From Rhizobium esperanzae (lineage in GTDB: Bacteria > Pseudomonadota > Alphaproteobacteria > Rhizobiales > Rhizobiaceae): a DNA stretch of 64,000 nucleotides. Location of the stretch: assembly GCF_014197615.1 (NCBI RefSeq), contig NZ_JACIFY010000005.1:186001-250000 (forward strand), read 5' to 3'. Position numbers and translations under genes: made by a program. Position 1 is the stretch's first letter, and each line of letters opens with the position of its first letter. Positions 1 to 10,061 of this stretch are shown here, piece by piece. The notes beneath the pieces are model-generated. The model had not been told where the DNA came from and searched no databases. It saw only the letters and a program-made list of their open reading frames with translations.

Positions 1-691
1 TGTAAAGCACCGGCATCGACGACCAGATCTCGATGAAGCGCTGCAGAAGCAGATCGGTCCAGCCGCCGAAATAACCCTGCACGGCCCCGGCCGTCACGCC
101 GATGATCGCCGAGCAGATGGTCAGCGCCAGGCCGAAGAGCACCGATATGCGGAAGCCGTAGATGACGCGCGCCAGCACGTCGCGGGCCTGGTCGTCGGTA
201 CCGAGCCAGTTCAGATTGCCGAAGGTGCAGCCGGGATCGTTCACGCCTTGCGGATAACCGGAGCAGCGCTCCTCCTTGCTCATCAGCCAGAAGGGAGCGG
301 TCGGCGCCGAATGCGGAATGTTCGAGTTGACCGAGCGGTAGGAGTAACGGATCGGCGGCCAGATCATCCAGCCATTGGCATTGATCTCGTCCGATATCAC
401 CGAGGAGCGATAGTCGGTTTCGGCAAGGAAGCCGCCGAACTTCTCCTCGGGGTAATTGATCAGCACGGGAAAGAGGATTTCGCCCTTGTAGGAAGCAATG
501 ATCGGCCGGTCGTTGGCGAGGAGTTCGGCAAACAGGCTGAGCACGAACAGCAGCAGGAACAGCCACAAGGACCAGTAACCACGGCCGTTTGCGCGGAAAT
601 TCTTCCAGCGGCGGATGTTGGTCGGCGACAGCAGCCCCTTGCGTGGCGGCTTGACGGGGGTTGCGACGGCAGGCTTTGCGGCGGCGTCCAT
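1..691 (-). CDS. yejE: Oligopeptide/microcin C-type ABC transporter permease YejE (partial, C-terminus outside window)
   Basis: This is the second inner-membrane permease of a Yej-type peptide importer. The reverse strand reads about 230 residues from the ATG at 691 to the window edge. A Pro/Lys-rich cytoplasmic N-terminus is followed by a membrane segment at about residues 38-60. A long periplasmic loop follows, with motifs such as GWMIWPPIRYSY and NWLGTDDQARDV, typical of the OppC/DppC class; the transmembrane core then begins. The start codon shares one base with the yejB stop (TGATG), so the two genes are translationally coupled. The remaining transmembrane helices and presumably yejF (the ATPase) lie beyond the left edge. 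YejE versus a generic DppC rests on the YejA-YejB neighbours and the large loop. Confidence 0.88.
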   Translation of the reverse strand, partial: MDAAAKPAVATPVKPPRKGLLSPTNIRRWKNFRANGRGYWSLWLFLLLFVLSLFAELLANDRPIIASYKGEILFPVLINYPEEKFGGFLAETDYRSSVISDEINANGWMIWPPIRYSYRSVNSNIPHSAPTAPFWLMSKEERCSGYPQGVNDPGCTFGNLNWLGTDDQARDVLARVIYGFRISVLFGLALTICSAIIGVTAGAVQGYFGGWTDLLLQRFIEIWSSMPVLY

Positions 692-1779
692 CAGACATCC
701 CTCCGCTCGAAATCGATGCGCGGATCGATCCAGGTGTAGATGAGGTCGGAGATCAGGCTGACGGCGAGGCCGAGCAGCGAGAAGATGTAGAGGGTCGCGA
801 AGACGATCGGGTAATCCCGGTTGACCACCGACAGGTAACCGAGGCGGCCGAGGCCATCCAGCGAGAAAATGTTCTCGATCAGCAGCGAGCCGGTGAAGAA
901 AGCGGAGATGAAGGCGCCGGGAAAACCGGCGATGATGATCAGCATGGCGTTGCGGAAGACATGGCCGTAGAGCACCTGCCGCTCATTCAGGCCCTTGGCC
1001 CGGGCGGTAACGACATATTGCTTCTTGATCTCCTCGATGAAGGAATTCTTGGTCAGAAGCGTCGTGGTGGCGAAGGCGGCGAGCGACAGCGAGATCAGCG
1101 GCAAGGTGAGGTGCCAGAAATAGTCGAGCGGCTTCTGCCACCAGGCCAGCTGATCGAAATTGTCGGAGATGAGGCCGCGCAGCGGAAACCAGTCGTAGAA
1201 GGAGCCGCCTGCGAATAGCACGATCAAGAGAATGCCGAAAAGGAAGCTCGGCACGGCGTAACCGATGACGATGACGCCCGACGTCCAGACATCGAAGGTC
1301 GATCCATCCTTCACCGCCTTGCGGATGCCGAGCGGGATGGAGATGGCATAGGAGAAGATCAGGATCCAGATGCCGAGCGAGATCGACACCGGCAGCTTTT
1401 CCTTGACGAGGTCGAGCACCGTGGTGTTGCGGAAGAAGCTCTCGCCGAAATCGAAGCGGATGTAGTTCCACATCATTTCGCCGAACCGCGTCAGCGGCGG
1501 CTTGTCGAAGCCGAATTGCTTTTCGAGCTTGGCGATCAGCTCCGGATCGAGCCCCTGGGCGCCGCGATATTTGGAGCCTTCGTCCCCTCCTCCATCACCG
1601 AGCAGATCGCCGCCACCGGACAGGCGCTGGTCGGCACTGTCGGCCTGACCGGTCAATTGGGCGATGACCTGCTCGACGGGGCCGCCGGGGGCGAATTGAA
1701 TGACAGTGAAGGAAATCGCCATGATGCCGATAATGGTCGGGATCATCAGAAGCAGTCGGCGAATGATATAAGCACCCAT
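691..1779 (-). CDS. yejB: Oligopeptide/microcin C-type ABC transporter permease YejB
   Basis: Inner-membrane permease of the Yej peptide importer, 362 residues, close to the family length. A membrane segment lies at residues 9-29. A hydrophilic loop at about 40-75 carries a Gly/Asp-rich insert, followed by the binding-protein-dependent transport core. The EAA-type coupling loop is visible around residues 245-280 ([13 protein letters not shown] followed by HVFRNA). It would pair with YejE to form the channel and receive peptides from YejA, encoded 150 bp upstream on the same strand. The ATG at 1779 was chosen because the sequence then opens with the RRLLLMIPT motif typical of these permeases. 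In enterobacteria the system takes up peptides and microcin C; the substrate here is not known. Confidence 0.92.
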   Translation of the reverse strand: MGAYIIRRLLLMIPTIIGIMAISFTVIQFAPGGPVEQVIAQLTGQADSADQRLSGGGDLLGDGGGDEGSKYRGAQGLDPELIAKLEKQFGFDKPPLTRFGEMMWNYIRFDFGESFFRNTTVLDLVKEKLPVSISLGIWILIFSYAISIPLGIRKAVKDGSTFDVWTSGVIVIGYAVPSFLFGILLIVLFAGGSFYDWFPLRGLISDNFDQLAWWQKPLDYFWHLTLPLISLSLAAFATTTLLTKNSFIEEIKKQYVVTARAKGLNERQVLYGHVFRNAMLIIIAGFPGAFISAFFTGSLLIENIFSLDGLGRLGYLSVVNRDYPIVFATLYIFSLLGLAVSLISDLIYTWIDPRIDFERRDV

Positions 1780-1929
1780 CAGCCTTCAGCCTCCGGACAT
1801 GGTCTTCTTGCCTGCCTGCCGTCCAGTTCAATGCCGCTCAATCCGTCAGCCTTCCCTTGCCGGCCTCGCCGGCTTGTCGTGATTCGCTTGTGCCATTTGG
1901 AGCCGAGGCCCCCTGCAATGCAAGCCCGC

Positions 1930-3762
1930 TCATTTCGCCGAGGTCGACCACCAGGCATCGAGGAAACCAAGGCTGTATGCCGGAAACTCGGCCGGATGGG
2001 TGACGCTGTTCCAATAGGCGACGTTATAGGTATCGCGATAGAACAGCGGGATGACGTAGTGGTTTGCCAGCAATACCCGGTCCATCGCCTTGATCGCCGC
2101 GACCTGTTCATTGCGGTTCGGCGCGAAGATGATCATGCGGATAAGCTCGTCGACGGCCGGGTTGGCAATACCGGCATAGTTGCGAGAGCCCTGCTGGTTG
2201 ACCGAACCGGAGCCCCAATAGTCGGCCTGTTCGTTGCCCGGATTCATGGTTTCCGCCCAGACATTCCAGATCATATCATAGTCGAAGCTGCGTTCGCGGT
2301 TGACAGCTTGCGAGGCATCGACTGTGCGGACCCGCGCATCGATGCCGATTTTCTTGAGATTGCTGGCATAAGGCACCGCCCAGCGCTCCAGCATCGGGCT
2401 CGACAACAGGATCTCAAAACTCATCGGCTGGCCGGTTTTGCTGTTGACCATGCGGTTGCCCTTCAGCTCCCAGCCGGCTTCTTTCAGGAGCGCGATCGCC
2501 TTGCGGAGATTGTCGCGGCTCTTCTGCGGATCGCCGCCGACGGGATTGGTATAAGGCGAGGTGAATATTTCTGCCGGCACCTTGTCCTTCATGCCCTGCA
2601 GAATTTCCAGTTCTCTGCCCTGCGGCAGGCCGGAAGAGGCAAGCTCGGTGTTCCAGAAATAGCTGTCGATGCGTTTGTAGCTGTTGAAAGCAACGGTGCG
2701 GTTCAACTCCTCGAAATCGAACCCGTAGTTCAAGGCCTCGCGAACCTTGATGTCCTTGAAGAGGTCACGCCGCATGTTGGGCACAAGAGCCTGCATGATG
2801 CCGGTGGCGCGCAGCGGGTTTGTAACTTCTTCTCTCTTGATGCGTCCTTCCTTCACCGCGGGAAAATCATATCCCGTCGCCCAGCGGGCAGCGGTGGTTT
2901 CCTGCCAATAGTCGCTGTTGCCGGCGCGAAAGGCTTCGAACTCGACATCCCGATCACCGAAATAAGTATAGATGACGTTGCGGAAATTGTTCTGGCCGAC
3001 ATTCACATTGAGGTCCTTGCCCCAATAGTCGTCACGCAGTTCATAACGGATCGTGGCGCCGGGCGAGAAGGACGCGATCTTGTACGGTCCGGATCCCATC
3101 ACGGGCTCCAGCGTCGTCTTGGTAATGTCGCGCGGTTTGCCGTCCGGTCCCGGGGCTTCCCACCAATGTTTGGGGACGACCATCAGCTGGCCGAGAATAT
3201 TCGGCAGTTCACGATTGTTCTTTTCGTCGAAGGTAAAGGTGACGTCACGCTCGCCGGTTTTTTCCGCTTTGACGACATGCTGATAATAATTGCCGGCAAG
3301 CGGATTCAGGTCCTTGGTCTTATCAAGGCTGAAGATGACGTCCTCGGGCGTCACCGCCTGACCATCGGCCCATTTCGCTTCCTTCCGCAGCCGAAAGGTC
3401 GCGCTCGATACGTCATCGGGAACGGAGAGCCCTTCGGCAAGCAGGCCGTAAGATACGAGAAGTTCGTCATCGGCCGGCTTCAGCAACGTGTCGTAAACAA
3501 GCGACAGGCCTACGGCTGTCTGGCCCTTTGCAAGCAGAGGATTGAAAGTGTCGAAAGCACCGCTTGCGGAAAGACGGAGATTTCCAATTTTCGGAGCATC
3601 GGGATTGACGTAGTCGAAATGTGCAAAGCCCGGCTTGTACTTCATCTGGCTGACGACCGAACTTCCGATCTGAAACGGCTGATCCTCAGCCGTTGCCGTC
3701 AACGGCGCCAGAGCCCCCGCAAGCGTCAGAAACAAACCGATCTTCGACCACAAAGCCGCCAT
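1930..3762 (-). CDS. yejA: Periplasmic oligopeptide-binding protein YejA (SBP family 5)
   Basis: Extracellular solute-binding protein of the Yej importer, 610 residues. Residues 1-25 form a signal peptide (hydrophobic LFLTLAGALAPL, cleavage near TATA-ED). The mature part is a family 5 peptide-binding protein: SYGLLAEGLSVPDD and RLRKEAKWADGQAVTPEDV are the usual N-lobe signatures, and the C-terminal portion has the PLFYRDTYNVAYW pattern. It is first in the minus-strand order yejA-yejB-yejE, so it is probably the operon's leader gene. The 150 bp between it and yejB holds nothing I can assign. A 235-bp divergent region separates it from mepA. The length and the two-permease context favour YejA over shorter Dpp/Opp proteins. 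Confidence 0.92.
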   Translation of the reverse strand: MAALWSKIGLFLTLAGALAPLTATAEDQPFQIGSSVVSQMKYKPGFAHFDYVNPDAPKIGNLRLSASGAFDTFNPLLAKGQTAVGLSLVYDTLLKPADDELLVSYGLLAEGLSVPDDVSSATFRLRKEAKWADGQAVTPEDVIFSLDKTKDLNPLAGNYYQHVVKAEKTGERDVTFTFDEKNNRELPNILGQLMVVPKHWWEAPGPDGKPRDITKTTLEPVMGSGPYKIASFSPGATIRYELRDDYWGKDLNVNVGQNNFRNVIYTYFGDRDVEFEAFRAGNSDYWQETTAARWATGYDFPAVKEGRIKREEVTNPLRATGIMQALVPNMRRDLFKDIKVREALNYGFDFEELNRTVAFNSYKRIDSYFWNTELASSGLPQGRELEILQGMKDKVPAEIFTSPYTNPVGGDPQKSRDNLRKAIALLKEAGWELKGNRMVNSKTGQPMSFEILLSSPMLERWAVPYASNLKKIGIDARVRTVDASQAVNRERSFDYDMIWNVWAETMNPGNEQADYWGSGSVNQQGSRNYAGIANPAVDELIRMIIFAPNRNEQVAAIKAMDRVLLANHYVIPLFYRDTYNVAYWNSVTHPAEFPAYSLGFLDAWWSTSAK

Positions 3763-3997
3763 TCACGCTTTCCCCTCATTATTGGTGGGTTCGACAATAC
3801 GAAAAATGCAGGCGAAAAACAGGAGAGAGTTTGGTTTTTGCCGGGCTCGCGAAATTTTGACCTTGCTTGGCCGCACACGCTGCGGCGATCCGTCACCGTC
3901 GCGGCCTGTCTCCGCCAGCCAAAACATCGATTCACCAAAATCGCTTTTCACGGTAGATTCGCGGCAAATCACTTCGGCAGCGCTTCAAGGAAACAGT

Positions 3998-5074
3998 ATG
4001 GCTTTCGGCTTCGCTCAGGCTTTCAGGACATTCGGCAAACTGACGCTTGCCGGCGTAATCGGCGCAAGCCTTGCCGTCGGTGATGTCGGCGCCGAGCAGA
4101 AGACGCCGAGCCCCGGCAGTGCCAAGGGGCAGTTCGGCGCCGTCAGCCTGCCGACGCAGGGACCGGCGCAGCCGATCGGCTTTTACGCAAAGGGCTGCAT
4201 GACGGGGGCGGTGGCGCTGCCGGCCGACGGGCCGACCTGGGAAGCGATGCGGCTTTCGCGCAATCGCCGCTGGGGCAACCCGGCCATGATCGCGCTGCTC
4301 GAGCGGCTTTCGCAGGATGGAGTCAAATATGCCGGCTGGCCGGGCCTCCTCGTCGGCGACATCGCCCAGCCGCGCGGCGGGCCGATGTTCAATGGTCACG
4401 CCTCGCACCAGATCGGCCTCGACGCCGACGTCTGGTTCACGCCGATGCCGGCGCGGCGCATGAGCGCCCAGGAGCGCGAGGATCTGCCCTTCACCACCAT
4501 GCTGCAGAAGGACAAGTTCCTGACCGTCGACCCCAAGGTCTGGACGGACTCGCGGGCGCGGCTCCTGATGCTGGCGGCGAGCTATCCCGAGGTCGAGCGC
4601 ATCTTCGTCAATCCGGCGATCAAGAAGAAGATGTGCGACACCTGGCGGGGCGACCGCACCAATCTCGGCAAGCTCCGGCCGGAATACGGCCATGACTCGC
4701 ATTTCCACATCCGCATCAAATGCCCGCCCGGGGCTGCGGGATGTACGCCGCAGGCGCCTGTTGCCGCCGGCGACGGCTGCGACAAGTCGCTCGCCTGGTG
4801 GTTCACGCCGGCACCCTGGGTCGCACCGAAGCCGCCGAAGCCCGGTGCCAAACCGCCGAAGCCGCCACGCGAGATGATGGTCTCCGATCTGCCGAAGGCC
4901 TGCGCCGCCGTGCTGGACGCCGCGCCCGTCGCCTCGATGCAGGCCGCCACCTATGGCGGGCCTTCCGCCGCAAGCGCGCTCACCGCCGCTCCGGCAGCAG
5001 AACCCGCCGCCGATGCCGACGGAGAACTGCCCGATGTCGGCCCCGTTCCGAACGACAAGCCGGCGATCCAGTAA
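3998..5074 (+). CDS. mepA: Penicillin-insensitive murein DD-endopeptidase MepA (peptidase M74)
   Basis: Periplasmic zinc peptidase that cuts D-Ala-meso-DAP cross-links in peptidoglycan. The frame is open further upstream, but the ATG at 3998 follows CAAGGAAACAGT, a usable ribosome binding site, and gives a proper signal peptide (about residues 1-28). The zinc site is visible: HASHQIGLDAD near residue 136 (His and Asp ligands) and the downstream EYGHDSHFHIRI (His ligands). The last 100 residues are not part of the catalytic fold. They form a Pro/Lys linker (KPPKPGAKPPKPP) and an Ala/Pro-rich tail, which makes this protein longer (358 residues) than the Escherichia coli enzyme (about 274). Divergent from yejA. 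Confidence 0.92.
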   Translation: MAFGFAQAFRTFGKLTLAGVIGASLAVGDVGAEQKTPSPGSAKGQFGAVSLPTQGPAQPIGFYAKGCMTGAVALPADGPTWEAMRLSRNRRWGNPAMIALLERLSQDGVKYAGWPGLLVGDIAQPRGGPMFNGHASHQIGLDADVWFTPMPARRMSAQEREDLPFTTMLQKDKFLTVDPKVWTDSRARLLMLAASYPEVERIFVNPAIKKKMCDTWRGDRTNLGKLRPEYGHDSHFHIRIKCPPGAAGCTPQAPVAAGDGCDKSLAWWFTPAPWVAPKPPKPGAKPPKPPREMMVSDLPKACAAVLDAAPVASMQAATYGGPSAASALTAAPAAEPAADADGELPDVGPVPNDKPAIQ

Positions 5075-5159
5075 GGAGCGCCGGCGCCTTGTCTTTCAAA
5101 TCGCAAACTGTTGGTATAGAAGCGGTCAAATCGATTGAATTGTTCGGGCGGAGGGGTTG

Positions 5160-5540
5160 ATGGCTGGCGGCAAATGCCTTGCATTGATTGCGCATGACCA
5201 GAAGAAGGACGACATGGCGGACTTCGCCCGCGCCAACCGGGACCTTCTCTCCCGCTGGAAGATCGTCGCCACCGGCACAACAGGCGGGCGCGTGCTCGAC
5301 GCCGCCCCGGATCTCGACGTCACGAGGCTGAAAAGCGGACCGCTCGGCGGCGACCAGCAGATCGGCGCGCTGATTTCCACCGGCGAGGTCGGCGCCCTGA
5401 TCTTCTTCGTCGATCCCTTGACGCCGATGCCGCACGATGTCGACGTCAAGGCGCTGATGCGGCTCGCCATCGTTTACGATATTCCGATGGCGCTCAACCA
5501 CGCGACCGCTATAAAACTTCTTCCGACACTCGAAGCCTGA
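5160..5540 (+). CDS. mgsA: Methylglyoxal synthase
   Basis: Cytoplasmic enzyme that converts dihydroxyacetone phosphate to methylglyoxal and phosphate, a bypass of lower glycolysis. The 126-residue length fits the family. Conserved stretches are present: AHDQKKDDM near the N-terminus, ATGTTGG and [11 protein letters not shown] for phosphate binding and the catalytic Asp region, and the C-terminal [11 protein letters not shown] and NHATA. The ATG at 5160 is preferred over the TTG three bases earlier because GGAGGGG ends just before it. It is followed 17 bp later by glk, so both may be cotranscribed and act on the same sugar-phosphate pool. Confidence 0.93.
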   Translation: MAGGKCLALIAHDQKKDDMADFARANRDLLSRWKIVATGTTGGRVLDAAPDLDVTRLKSGPLGGDQQIGALISTGEVGALIFFVDPLTPMPHDVDVKALMRLAIVYDIPMALNHATAIKLLPTLEA

Positions 5541-5557
5541 TCAGCACGGAACCGGCC

Positions 5558-6583
5558 ATGCCAAAACCGAACAACAGCACCGCTCCCATGCCTTTCCCGA
5601 TCCTGATCGGCGATATTGGCGGCACCAATGCCCGCTTCTCCATCCTGACCGATGCCTATGCCGAGCCGAAGCAGTTTCCGAACGTGCGCACGGCGGATTT
5701 TGCCACGATCGACGAAGCGATCCAAAAGGGTGTGCTCGACAAGACAGCGGTGCAGCCGCGCTCGGCGATCCTTGCGGTTGCCGGCCCGATCAACGACGAC
5801 GAGATCCCGCTGACCAATTGCGACTGGGTGGTGCGGCCAAAGACGATGATCGAGGGCCTCGGCATCGAGGACGTGCTCGTCGTCAACGATTTCGAGGCGC
5901 AGGCGCTGGCAGTCGCCGCCCTTTCGGATGAGAACCGCGAACGCATCGGCGACGCCACCGGCGACATGATCGCTTCCCGTGTCGTGCTCGGACCGGGCAC
6001 CGGGCTCGGCGTCGGCGGGCTGGTGCATGCACAGCACAGCTGGATCCCGGTTCCCGGCGAAGGCGGCCATGTCGATCTCGGGCCGCGCAGCAAACGCGAC
6101 TATCAGCTCTTTCCGCATATCGAGACGATCGAAGGCCGAGTCTCGGCCGAGCAGATCCTTTGCGGGCGCGGCCTCGTCAATCTCTACAACGCCATCTGCA
6201 TCGTCGACGGCATCCAGCCGACGATGAAGGATCCGGCCGACATCACCTCGCACGCGCTTGCCGGCAGTGACAAGGCGGCCGTCGAGACCGTCTCGCTGTT
6301 TGCCACCTATCTCGGCCGCGTGGCCGGCGACATGGCGATGGTGTTCATGGCGCGCGGCGGCGTCTATCTCTCGGGCGGCATCTCGCAGAAGATCCTCCCG
6401 GCGCTGAAAAAGCCGGAATTCCGGCAGGCCTTCGAGGACAAGGCGCCGCATACGGCGCTGCTGCGCACCATCCCGACCTATGTGGTGACGCACCCGCTGG
6501 CAGCGCTTGCCGGGCTGTCCTCCTATGCGCGCATGCCCGCCAATTTCGGCGTCTCGACGGAGGGCCGCCGCTGGCGGCGTTAG
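5558..6583 (+). CDS. glk: Glucokinase
   Basis: ATP-dependent glucokinase of the bacterial Glk family, 341 residues, making glucose 6-phosphate. The phosphate-binding motif [11 protein letters not shown] is at about residues 18-28. NDFEAQALA and [10 protein letters not shown] follow in the central part. [13 protein letters not shown] near residue 165-180 is the family signature around the sugar site, with catalytic Asp in the VVNDF region. [12 protein letters not shown] lies near residue 270. It starts 17 bp after mgsA. The 150 bp after its stop contains a short palindromic repeat (6618-6648) and the promoter region of the ABC exporter. Confidence 0.94.
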   Translation: MPKPNNSTAPMPFPILIGDIGGTNARFSILTDAYAEPKQFPNVRTADFATIDEAIQKGVLDKTAVQPRSAILAVAGPINDDEIPLTNCDWVVRPKTMIEGLGIEDVLVVNDFEAQALAVAALSDENRERIGDATGDMIASRVVLGPGTGLGVGGLVHAQHSWIPVPGEGGHVDLGPRSKRDYQLFPHIETIEGRVSAEQILCGRGLVNLYNAICIVDGIQPTMKDPADITSHALAGSDKAAVETVSLFATYLGRVAGDMAMVFMARGGVYLSGGISQKILPALKKPEFRQAFEDKAPHTALLRTIPTYVVTHPLAALAGLSSYARMPANFGVSTEGRRWRR

Positions 6584-6617
6584 GCGCCGGCGCACATGGC
6601 AAATGGAGCGTCCCTGA

Positions 6618-6648
6618 GCGCGTCTCGTCCGGACGCGCGGCGCTCTAG
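6618..6648. repeat. Short palindromic intergenic element, copy 1
   Basis: GCGCGTC, a short loop and GACGCGC form a 7-bp hairpin, followed by GGCGCTCTAG. The same core, GACGCGCGGCGCT-N-TAG with an equivalent hairpin, recurs at 52859-52886. The recurrence in two unrelated intergenic regions suggests a small dispersed element and not a gene-specific signal. Confidence 0.5.
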
Positions 6649-6733
6649 CCAAACCGGTCCCAACTCTTTATAGACCCCGCAAAAGTGCGCCTCGCCTTCG
6701 CGAGCGCTTGATCCGAGACAGGAAACCTCATTT

Positions 6734-8521
6734 TTGGAAGCGGCGGAAAGCAGAACGCAGGGCGTCAGCAGCGATACCGTAACCGGCATCCTGAAGCGCA
6801 TCATCGCTGAAAACGGCCGCGATCATCTCTGGGGCTATGTCTTTGCGATCGTCTGTCTCATCGTGGTGGCGCTTTCGACGGCGTTTACCGCCTGGATCAT
6901 GCGAGCGATCATCGATGAGGCCTTCGCCAACCGCCGTGCCGACGTCGTCTGGATCATCTGTCTTTCGATCTTCATCGCCTTCGTGCTGCGCGGTTTTGCG
7001 AGCTACGGCCAGGCGGTGGCGCTTTCCAAGGTCGGCAACAATATCGTCGCACGTTACCAGCGCCGGCTCTATTCGCATCTGATGACGCTATCGGTCGGCT
7101 TCTTCAGCGAGGCGCGCTCTGCCCATATCGCCGCACAGGTGAGCCAGAACGTCAGCGGCATCCGCGACGTGCTCAACCTGACGATCACCTCGACAGTGCG
7201 CGACCTGCTGACCTTCATCTCGCTGATCGGCGTGATGGTCCTCCAGGACCCGCTGCTGAGCCTTGCCGTATTCATCATGGCGCCGCCGCTGCTTTATGCG
7301 CTGCGCTATGTTTCCAAGCGGCTGCGCTCGGCGACCCGCGAGGCGGTGCATTTGAACAGCCACGTGCTCGGCGCCATGCAGGAGACGATCCAGGGCATCG
7401 CCATCGTCAAAGCCTTCACGATGGAAGACGAGCTGGAGCGCAAGGTCAACAAGCTCATCACCGGCGCCGAAAGCCGGGCGAACCGGATTGCCCGGCTTTC
7501 CGAACGCACTTCTCCGCTGACCGAGAGTTTCGCAGGCTTTGCCGTCGCCAGCGTGCTCGCCTATGCCGCCTACCGCTCGATCTATTACAATGTGCCGCCG
7601 GGCGCCTTCTTCTCCTTCGTCACGGCGCTGCTGCTTGCCTATGATCCGGCCCGCCGGCTTGCCCGGCTGCAGGTGCAGATGGAGCGTGCCGTCGTCAATG
7701 CGCGGATGATCTACGAACTGCTCGACATGGAACCGCGCCAGCGCGACCTGCCGGACGCAAAGCCGCTGGCGGTGACGCAGGCGAGGATCGAATTCCGCAA
7801 CGTTTCCTTTGCCTACGGCAATGACAGCGTGCTCAGCAGCGTCAGCTTCATCGCCGAGGGCGGTGCCACCACGGCGCTGGTCGGCCCCTCGGGTGCCGGC
7901 AAATCCACCGTCATCAGCCTCATTCCGCGCTTCTACGATCCGCGCGAAGGCGAAATCCTGATCGATGGACAGGACATCGCCCACATCACCAAGAAGTCGC
8001 TGCGCCAACAGCTCGCTTATGTCTCGCAGCAGCCCTACCTGTTCGAGGGCACGATCCGCGACAATATTCGCTACGGCCGGCCGGAAGCGACGGATGCCGA
8101 GGTGGAAGAAGCGGCCCGGCTTGCCTATGCGCATGACTTCATCTCGGCACAGCCGCAGGGTTACGAGACGGCAGTCGGCGAAAACGGCGTGACGCTGTCG
8201 GGCGGCCAGCGCCAGCGGCTGTCGATTGCGCGCGCCCTGGTGCGCAATGCGCCGATCCTGCTTCTTGACGAGGCGACGTCGGCCCTCGACACCGAATCCG
8301 AAGCGGCCGTCCAGAAGGCGCTCGACGAGGCGATGACCGGACGCACCGTCGTCGTCATCGCCCACCGGCTTTCGACCGTGGTACGCGCCGACAAGATCGT
8401 CGTCATGCAGCAGGGCCGCGTCGTCGAGCAAGGCAATCACGAGACGCTTGCGAAGGTCAGCGACGGTCTTTACGCTCGCCTCAACAACCTGCAGAGGCCC
8501 TCTGCCTCCGATTCAAACTGA
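6734..8521 (+). CDS. ABC exporter, fused membrane and ATPase domains (MsbA/lipid-multidrug type)
   Basis: Half-transporter of 595 residues that would dimerise in the inner membrane. Residues about 30-310 form the six-helix exporter domain. Residues 345-580 form the ATPase: Walker [11 protein letters not shown]-loop ([12 protein letters not shown]), signature LSGGQRQR, Walker [13 protein letters not shown] and the switch His in VIAHRLSTV. The start is a TTG at 6734, chosen because AGGA lies 10 bp upstream and the sequence then runs into the exporter domain. MsbA (lipid A-core flippase) is the closest well-known family, but rhizobia have several such exporters and the substrate cannot be read from sequence. 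Confidence 0.88.
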   Translation: MEAAESRTQGVSSDTVTGILKRIIAENGRDHLWGYVFAIVCLIVVALSTAFTAWIMRAIIDEAFANRRADVVWIICLSIFIAFVLRGFASYGQAVALSKVGNNIVARYQRRLYSHLMTLSVGFFSEARSAHIAAQVSQNVSGIRDVLNLTITSTVRDLLTFISLIGVMVLQDPLLSLAVFIMAPPLLYALRYVSKRLRSATREAVHLNSHVLGAMQETIQGIAIVKAFTMEDELERKVNKLITGAESRANRIARLSERTSPLTESFAGFAVASVLAYAAYRSIYYNVPPGAFFSFVTALLLAYDPARRLARLQVQMERAVVNARMIYELLDMEPRQRDLPDAKPLAVTQARIEFRNVSFAYGNDSVLSSVSFIAEGGATTALVGPSGAGKSTVISLIPRFYDPREGEILIDGQDIAHITKKSLRQQLAYVSQQPYLFEGTIRDNIRYGRPEATDAEVEEAARLAYAHDFISAQPQGYETAVGENGVTLSGGQRQRLSIARALVRNAPILLLDEATSALDTESEAAVQKALDEAMTGRTVVVIAHRLSTVVRADKIVVMQQGRVVEQGNHETLAKVSDGLYARLNNLQRPSASDSN

Positions 8522-8540
8522 CCTGACACGAGAGACTGAC

Positions 8541-9359
8541 ATGAGCGATGCTGCGATGAAACTGGTGGTGGTTGGCGCAGCCGGGCGTATGGGCCAGACG
8601 CTGATCCGGCTCATCCATTCCATGGAAGGCGTGACGCTGCATGCCGCGGTCGAGCGCTCCGGCTCGCCCTTTGTCGGCAAGGATGCCGGCGAGATTGCCG
8701 GCCTCGGGCCGACCGGTGTCATTATCGGCGACGATCCGCTCCAGGCCTTCCTGCATGCCGAAGGTGTGCTCGACTTCACCTCGCCTGGTGCAACCGTGGA
8801 ATTCTGCGGCCTCGCCGCGCAAGCCCGCATCGTCCATGTCGTCGGAACGACCGGCTGTTCGGCCGACGACGATGCGAAAATCGCCGCAGCAGCCCGCCAT
8901 GCCCGCATCGTCAAGTCCGGCAATATGAGCCTCGGCGTCAACCTGCTCAGCGTGCTGACCCGGCAGGCGGCGCGGGCGCTCGATCCTGTCGATTGGGACA
9001 TCGAGGTCCTGGAAATGCACCACAAGCACAAAGTCGACGCCCCTTCCGGCACCGCGCTTCTGCTCGGCGAAGCGGCGGCCAAGGGCCGCAATATCGATCT
9101 TGCCTCGAAATCGGTCCGGGTGCGCGACGGCCATACCGGCGCCCGCGAGGCCGGCATGATCGGTTTTGCGACGCTGCGCGGCGGCTCCGTCATCGGCGAA
9201 CATTCGGTGCTCTTCGCCGGCGAAGGCGAAATCGTCACCCTGTCGCACAGCGCAGCAGACCGCTCGATCTTTGCGCGCGGCGCCATCAAGGCGGCGCTTT
9301 GGGCGCGCGACAAGAAGCCGGGTCTCTATTCCATGCTCGACGTACTCGGGCTTTCCTAG
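8541..9359 (+). CDS. dapB: 4-hydroxy-tetrahydrodipicolinate reductase
   Basis: NAD(P)H-dependent reductase of the diaminopimelate/lysine pathway, 272 residues. The dinucleotide-binding motif [10 protein letters not shown] is at about residues 9-18. The substrate and catalytic motif [13 protein letters not shown] contains the conserved His pair and Lys. [18 protein letters not shown] and [13 protein letters not shown] complete the tetramerisation domain. The ATG at 8541 was preferred to in-frame upstream codons because those would lie inside the ABC exporter gene, whose stop is 19 bp upstream. gpmA follows after 27 bp, so the three genes may be one transcript. Confidence 0.95.
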   Translation: MSDAAMKLVVVGAAGRMGQTLIRLIHSMEGVTLHAAVERSGSPFVGKDAGEIAGLGPTGVIIGDDPLQAFLHAEGVLDFTSPGATVEFCGLAAQARIVHVVGTTGCSADDDAKIAAAARHARIVKSGNMSLGVNLLSVLTRQAARALDPVDWDIEVLEMHHKHKVDAPSGTALLLGEAAAKGRNIDLASKSVRVRDGHTGAREAGMIGFATLRGGSVIGEHSVLFAGEGEIVTLSHSAADRSIFARGAIKAALWARDKKPGLYSMLDVLGLS

Positions 9360-9386
9360 CAATAACGACATATCGGAGGCATATTC

Positions 9387-10022
9387 ATGAGCGGTACCCT
9401 CGTCCTCGTTCGCCACGGCCAGAGCGACTGGAACCTGAAGAATCTCTTCACCGGCTGGAAGGACCCGGATCTGACCGAGCTCGGCATCCAGGAAGCCAAA
9501 GCCGGCGGCGCCGCACTTGCCGAATACGGGATCAAATTCGACGTCGCCTATACCTCCGCACTCGTGCGCGCCCAGCACACGCTGAAGCTCATCCTCGACA
9601 AGGTCGGCCAGCCCGATCTCGAGACGATCCGCGACCAGGCGCTGAATGAGCGCGACTACGGCGATCTCTCCGGCCTCAACAAGGACGATGCGCGCGCCAA
9701 ATGGGGCGAGGAGCAGGTGCATATCTGGCGCCGCTCCTACGACGTGCCGCCTCCGGGTGGCGAAAGCCTGCGCGACACCGGCGCCCGCGTCTGGCCCTAC
9801 TACCTCACCGAAATCCTGCCGCGCGTGCTGCGCGGCGAGAAGGTGCTGGTCGCAGCACACGGCAATTCGCTGCGCTCGCTGGTCATGGTGCTCGACAAGC
9901 TGACCAAGGAAGGCGTGCTCGCCCTCAACCTCGCGACCGGCGTCCCGATGGTCTACAAGCTGAAAACGGATTCTACCGTCGCCTCCAAGGAAGTGCTCGG
10001 CGACATGTCCGGCGCACATTGA
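9387..10022 (+). CDS. gpmA: 2,3-bisphosphoglycerate-dependent phosphoglycerate mutase
   Basis: Interconverts 3- and 2-phosphoglycerate in glycolysis and gluconeogenesis. [10 protein letters not shown] at residues 7-16 contains the phosphohistidine (RHG). [10 protein letters not shown], the [21 protein letters not shown] region and [11 protein letters not shown] with the second catalytic His follow. At 211 residues it lacks the C-terminal extension of the 250-residue E. coli enzyme, as is common in alphaproteobacteria. GGAGG lies 8 bp before the ATG. A hairpin follows the stop, between this gene and the convergent phnF. Confidence 0.95.
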   Translation: MSGTLVLVRHGQSDWNLKNLFTGWKDPDLTELGIQEAKAGGAALAEYGIKFDVAYTSALVRAQHTLKLILDKVGQPDLETIRDQALNERDYGDLSGLNKDDARAKWGEEQVHIWRRSYDVPPPGGESLRDTGARVWPYYLTEILPRVLRGEKVLVAAHGNSLRSLVMVLDKLTKEGVLALNLATGVPMVYKLKTDSTVASKEVLGDMSGAH

Positions 10023-10030
10023 ATCCAGTG

Positions 10031-10055
10031 GCCTTCCCTGTCCCGACGGGGAAGG
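10031..10055. terminator. Hairpin between convergent gpmA and phnF
   Basis: GCCTTCCC pairs perfectly with GGGAAGGC across a 9-base loop. It sits between the two convergent stop codons (10022 and 10062). There is no T-run on either side, so it may act as a weak or factor-assisted bidirectional terminator. Confidence 0.5.
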
Positions 10056-10061
10056 CTGCCC

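Noticed and set aside
1516..4083. Very long plus-strand open frame opposite the yejA/yejB genes
   Set aside because: It is antisense to clear family members on the minus strand and its protein has no domain-like pattern; high GC makes such shadows common.
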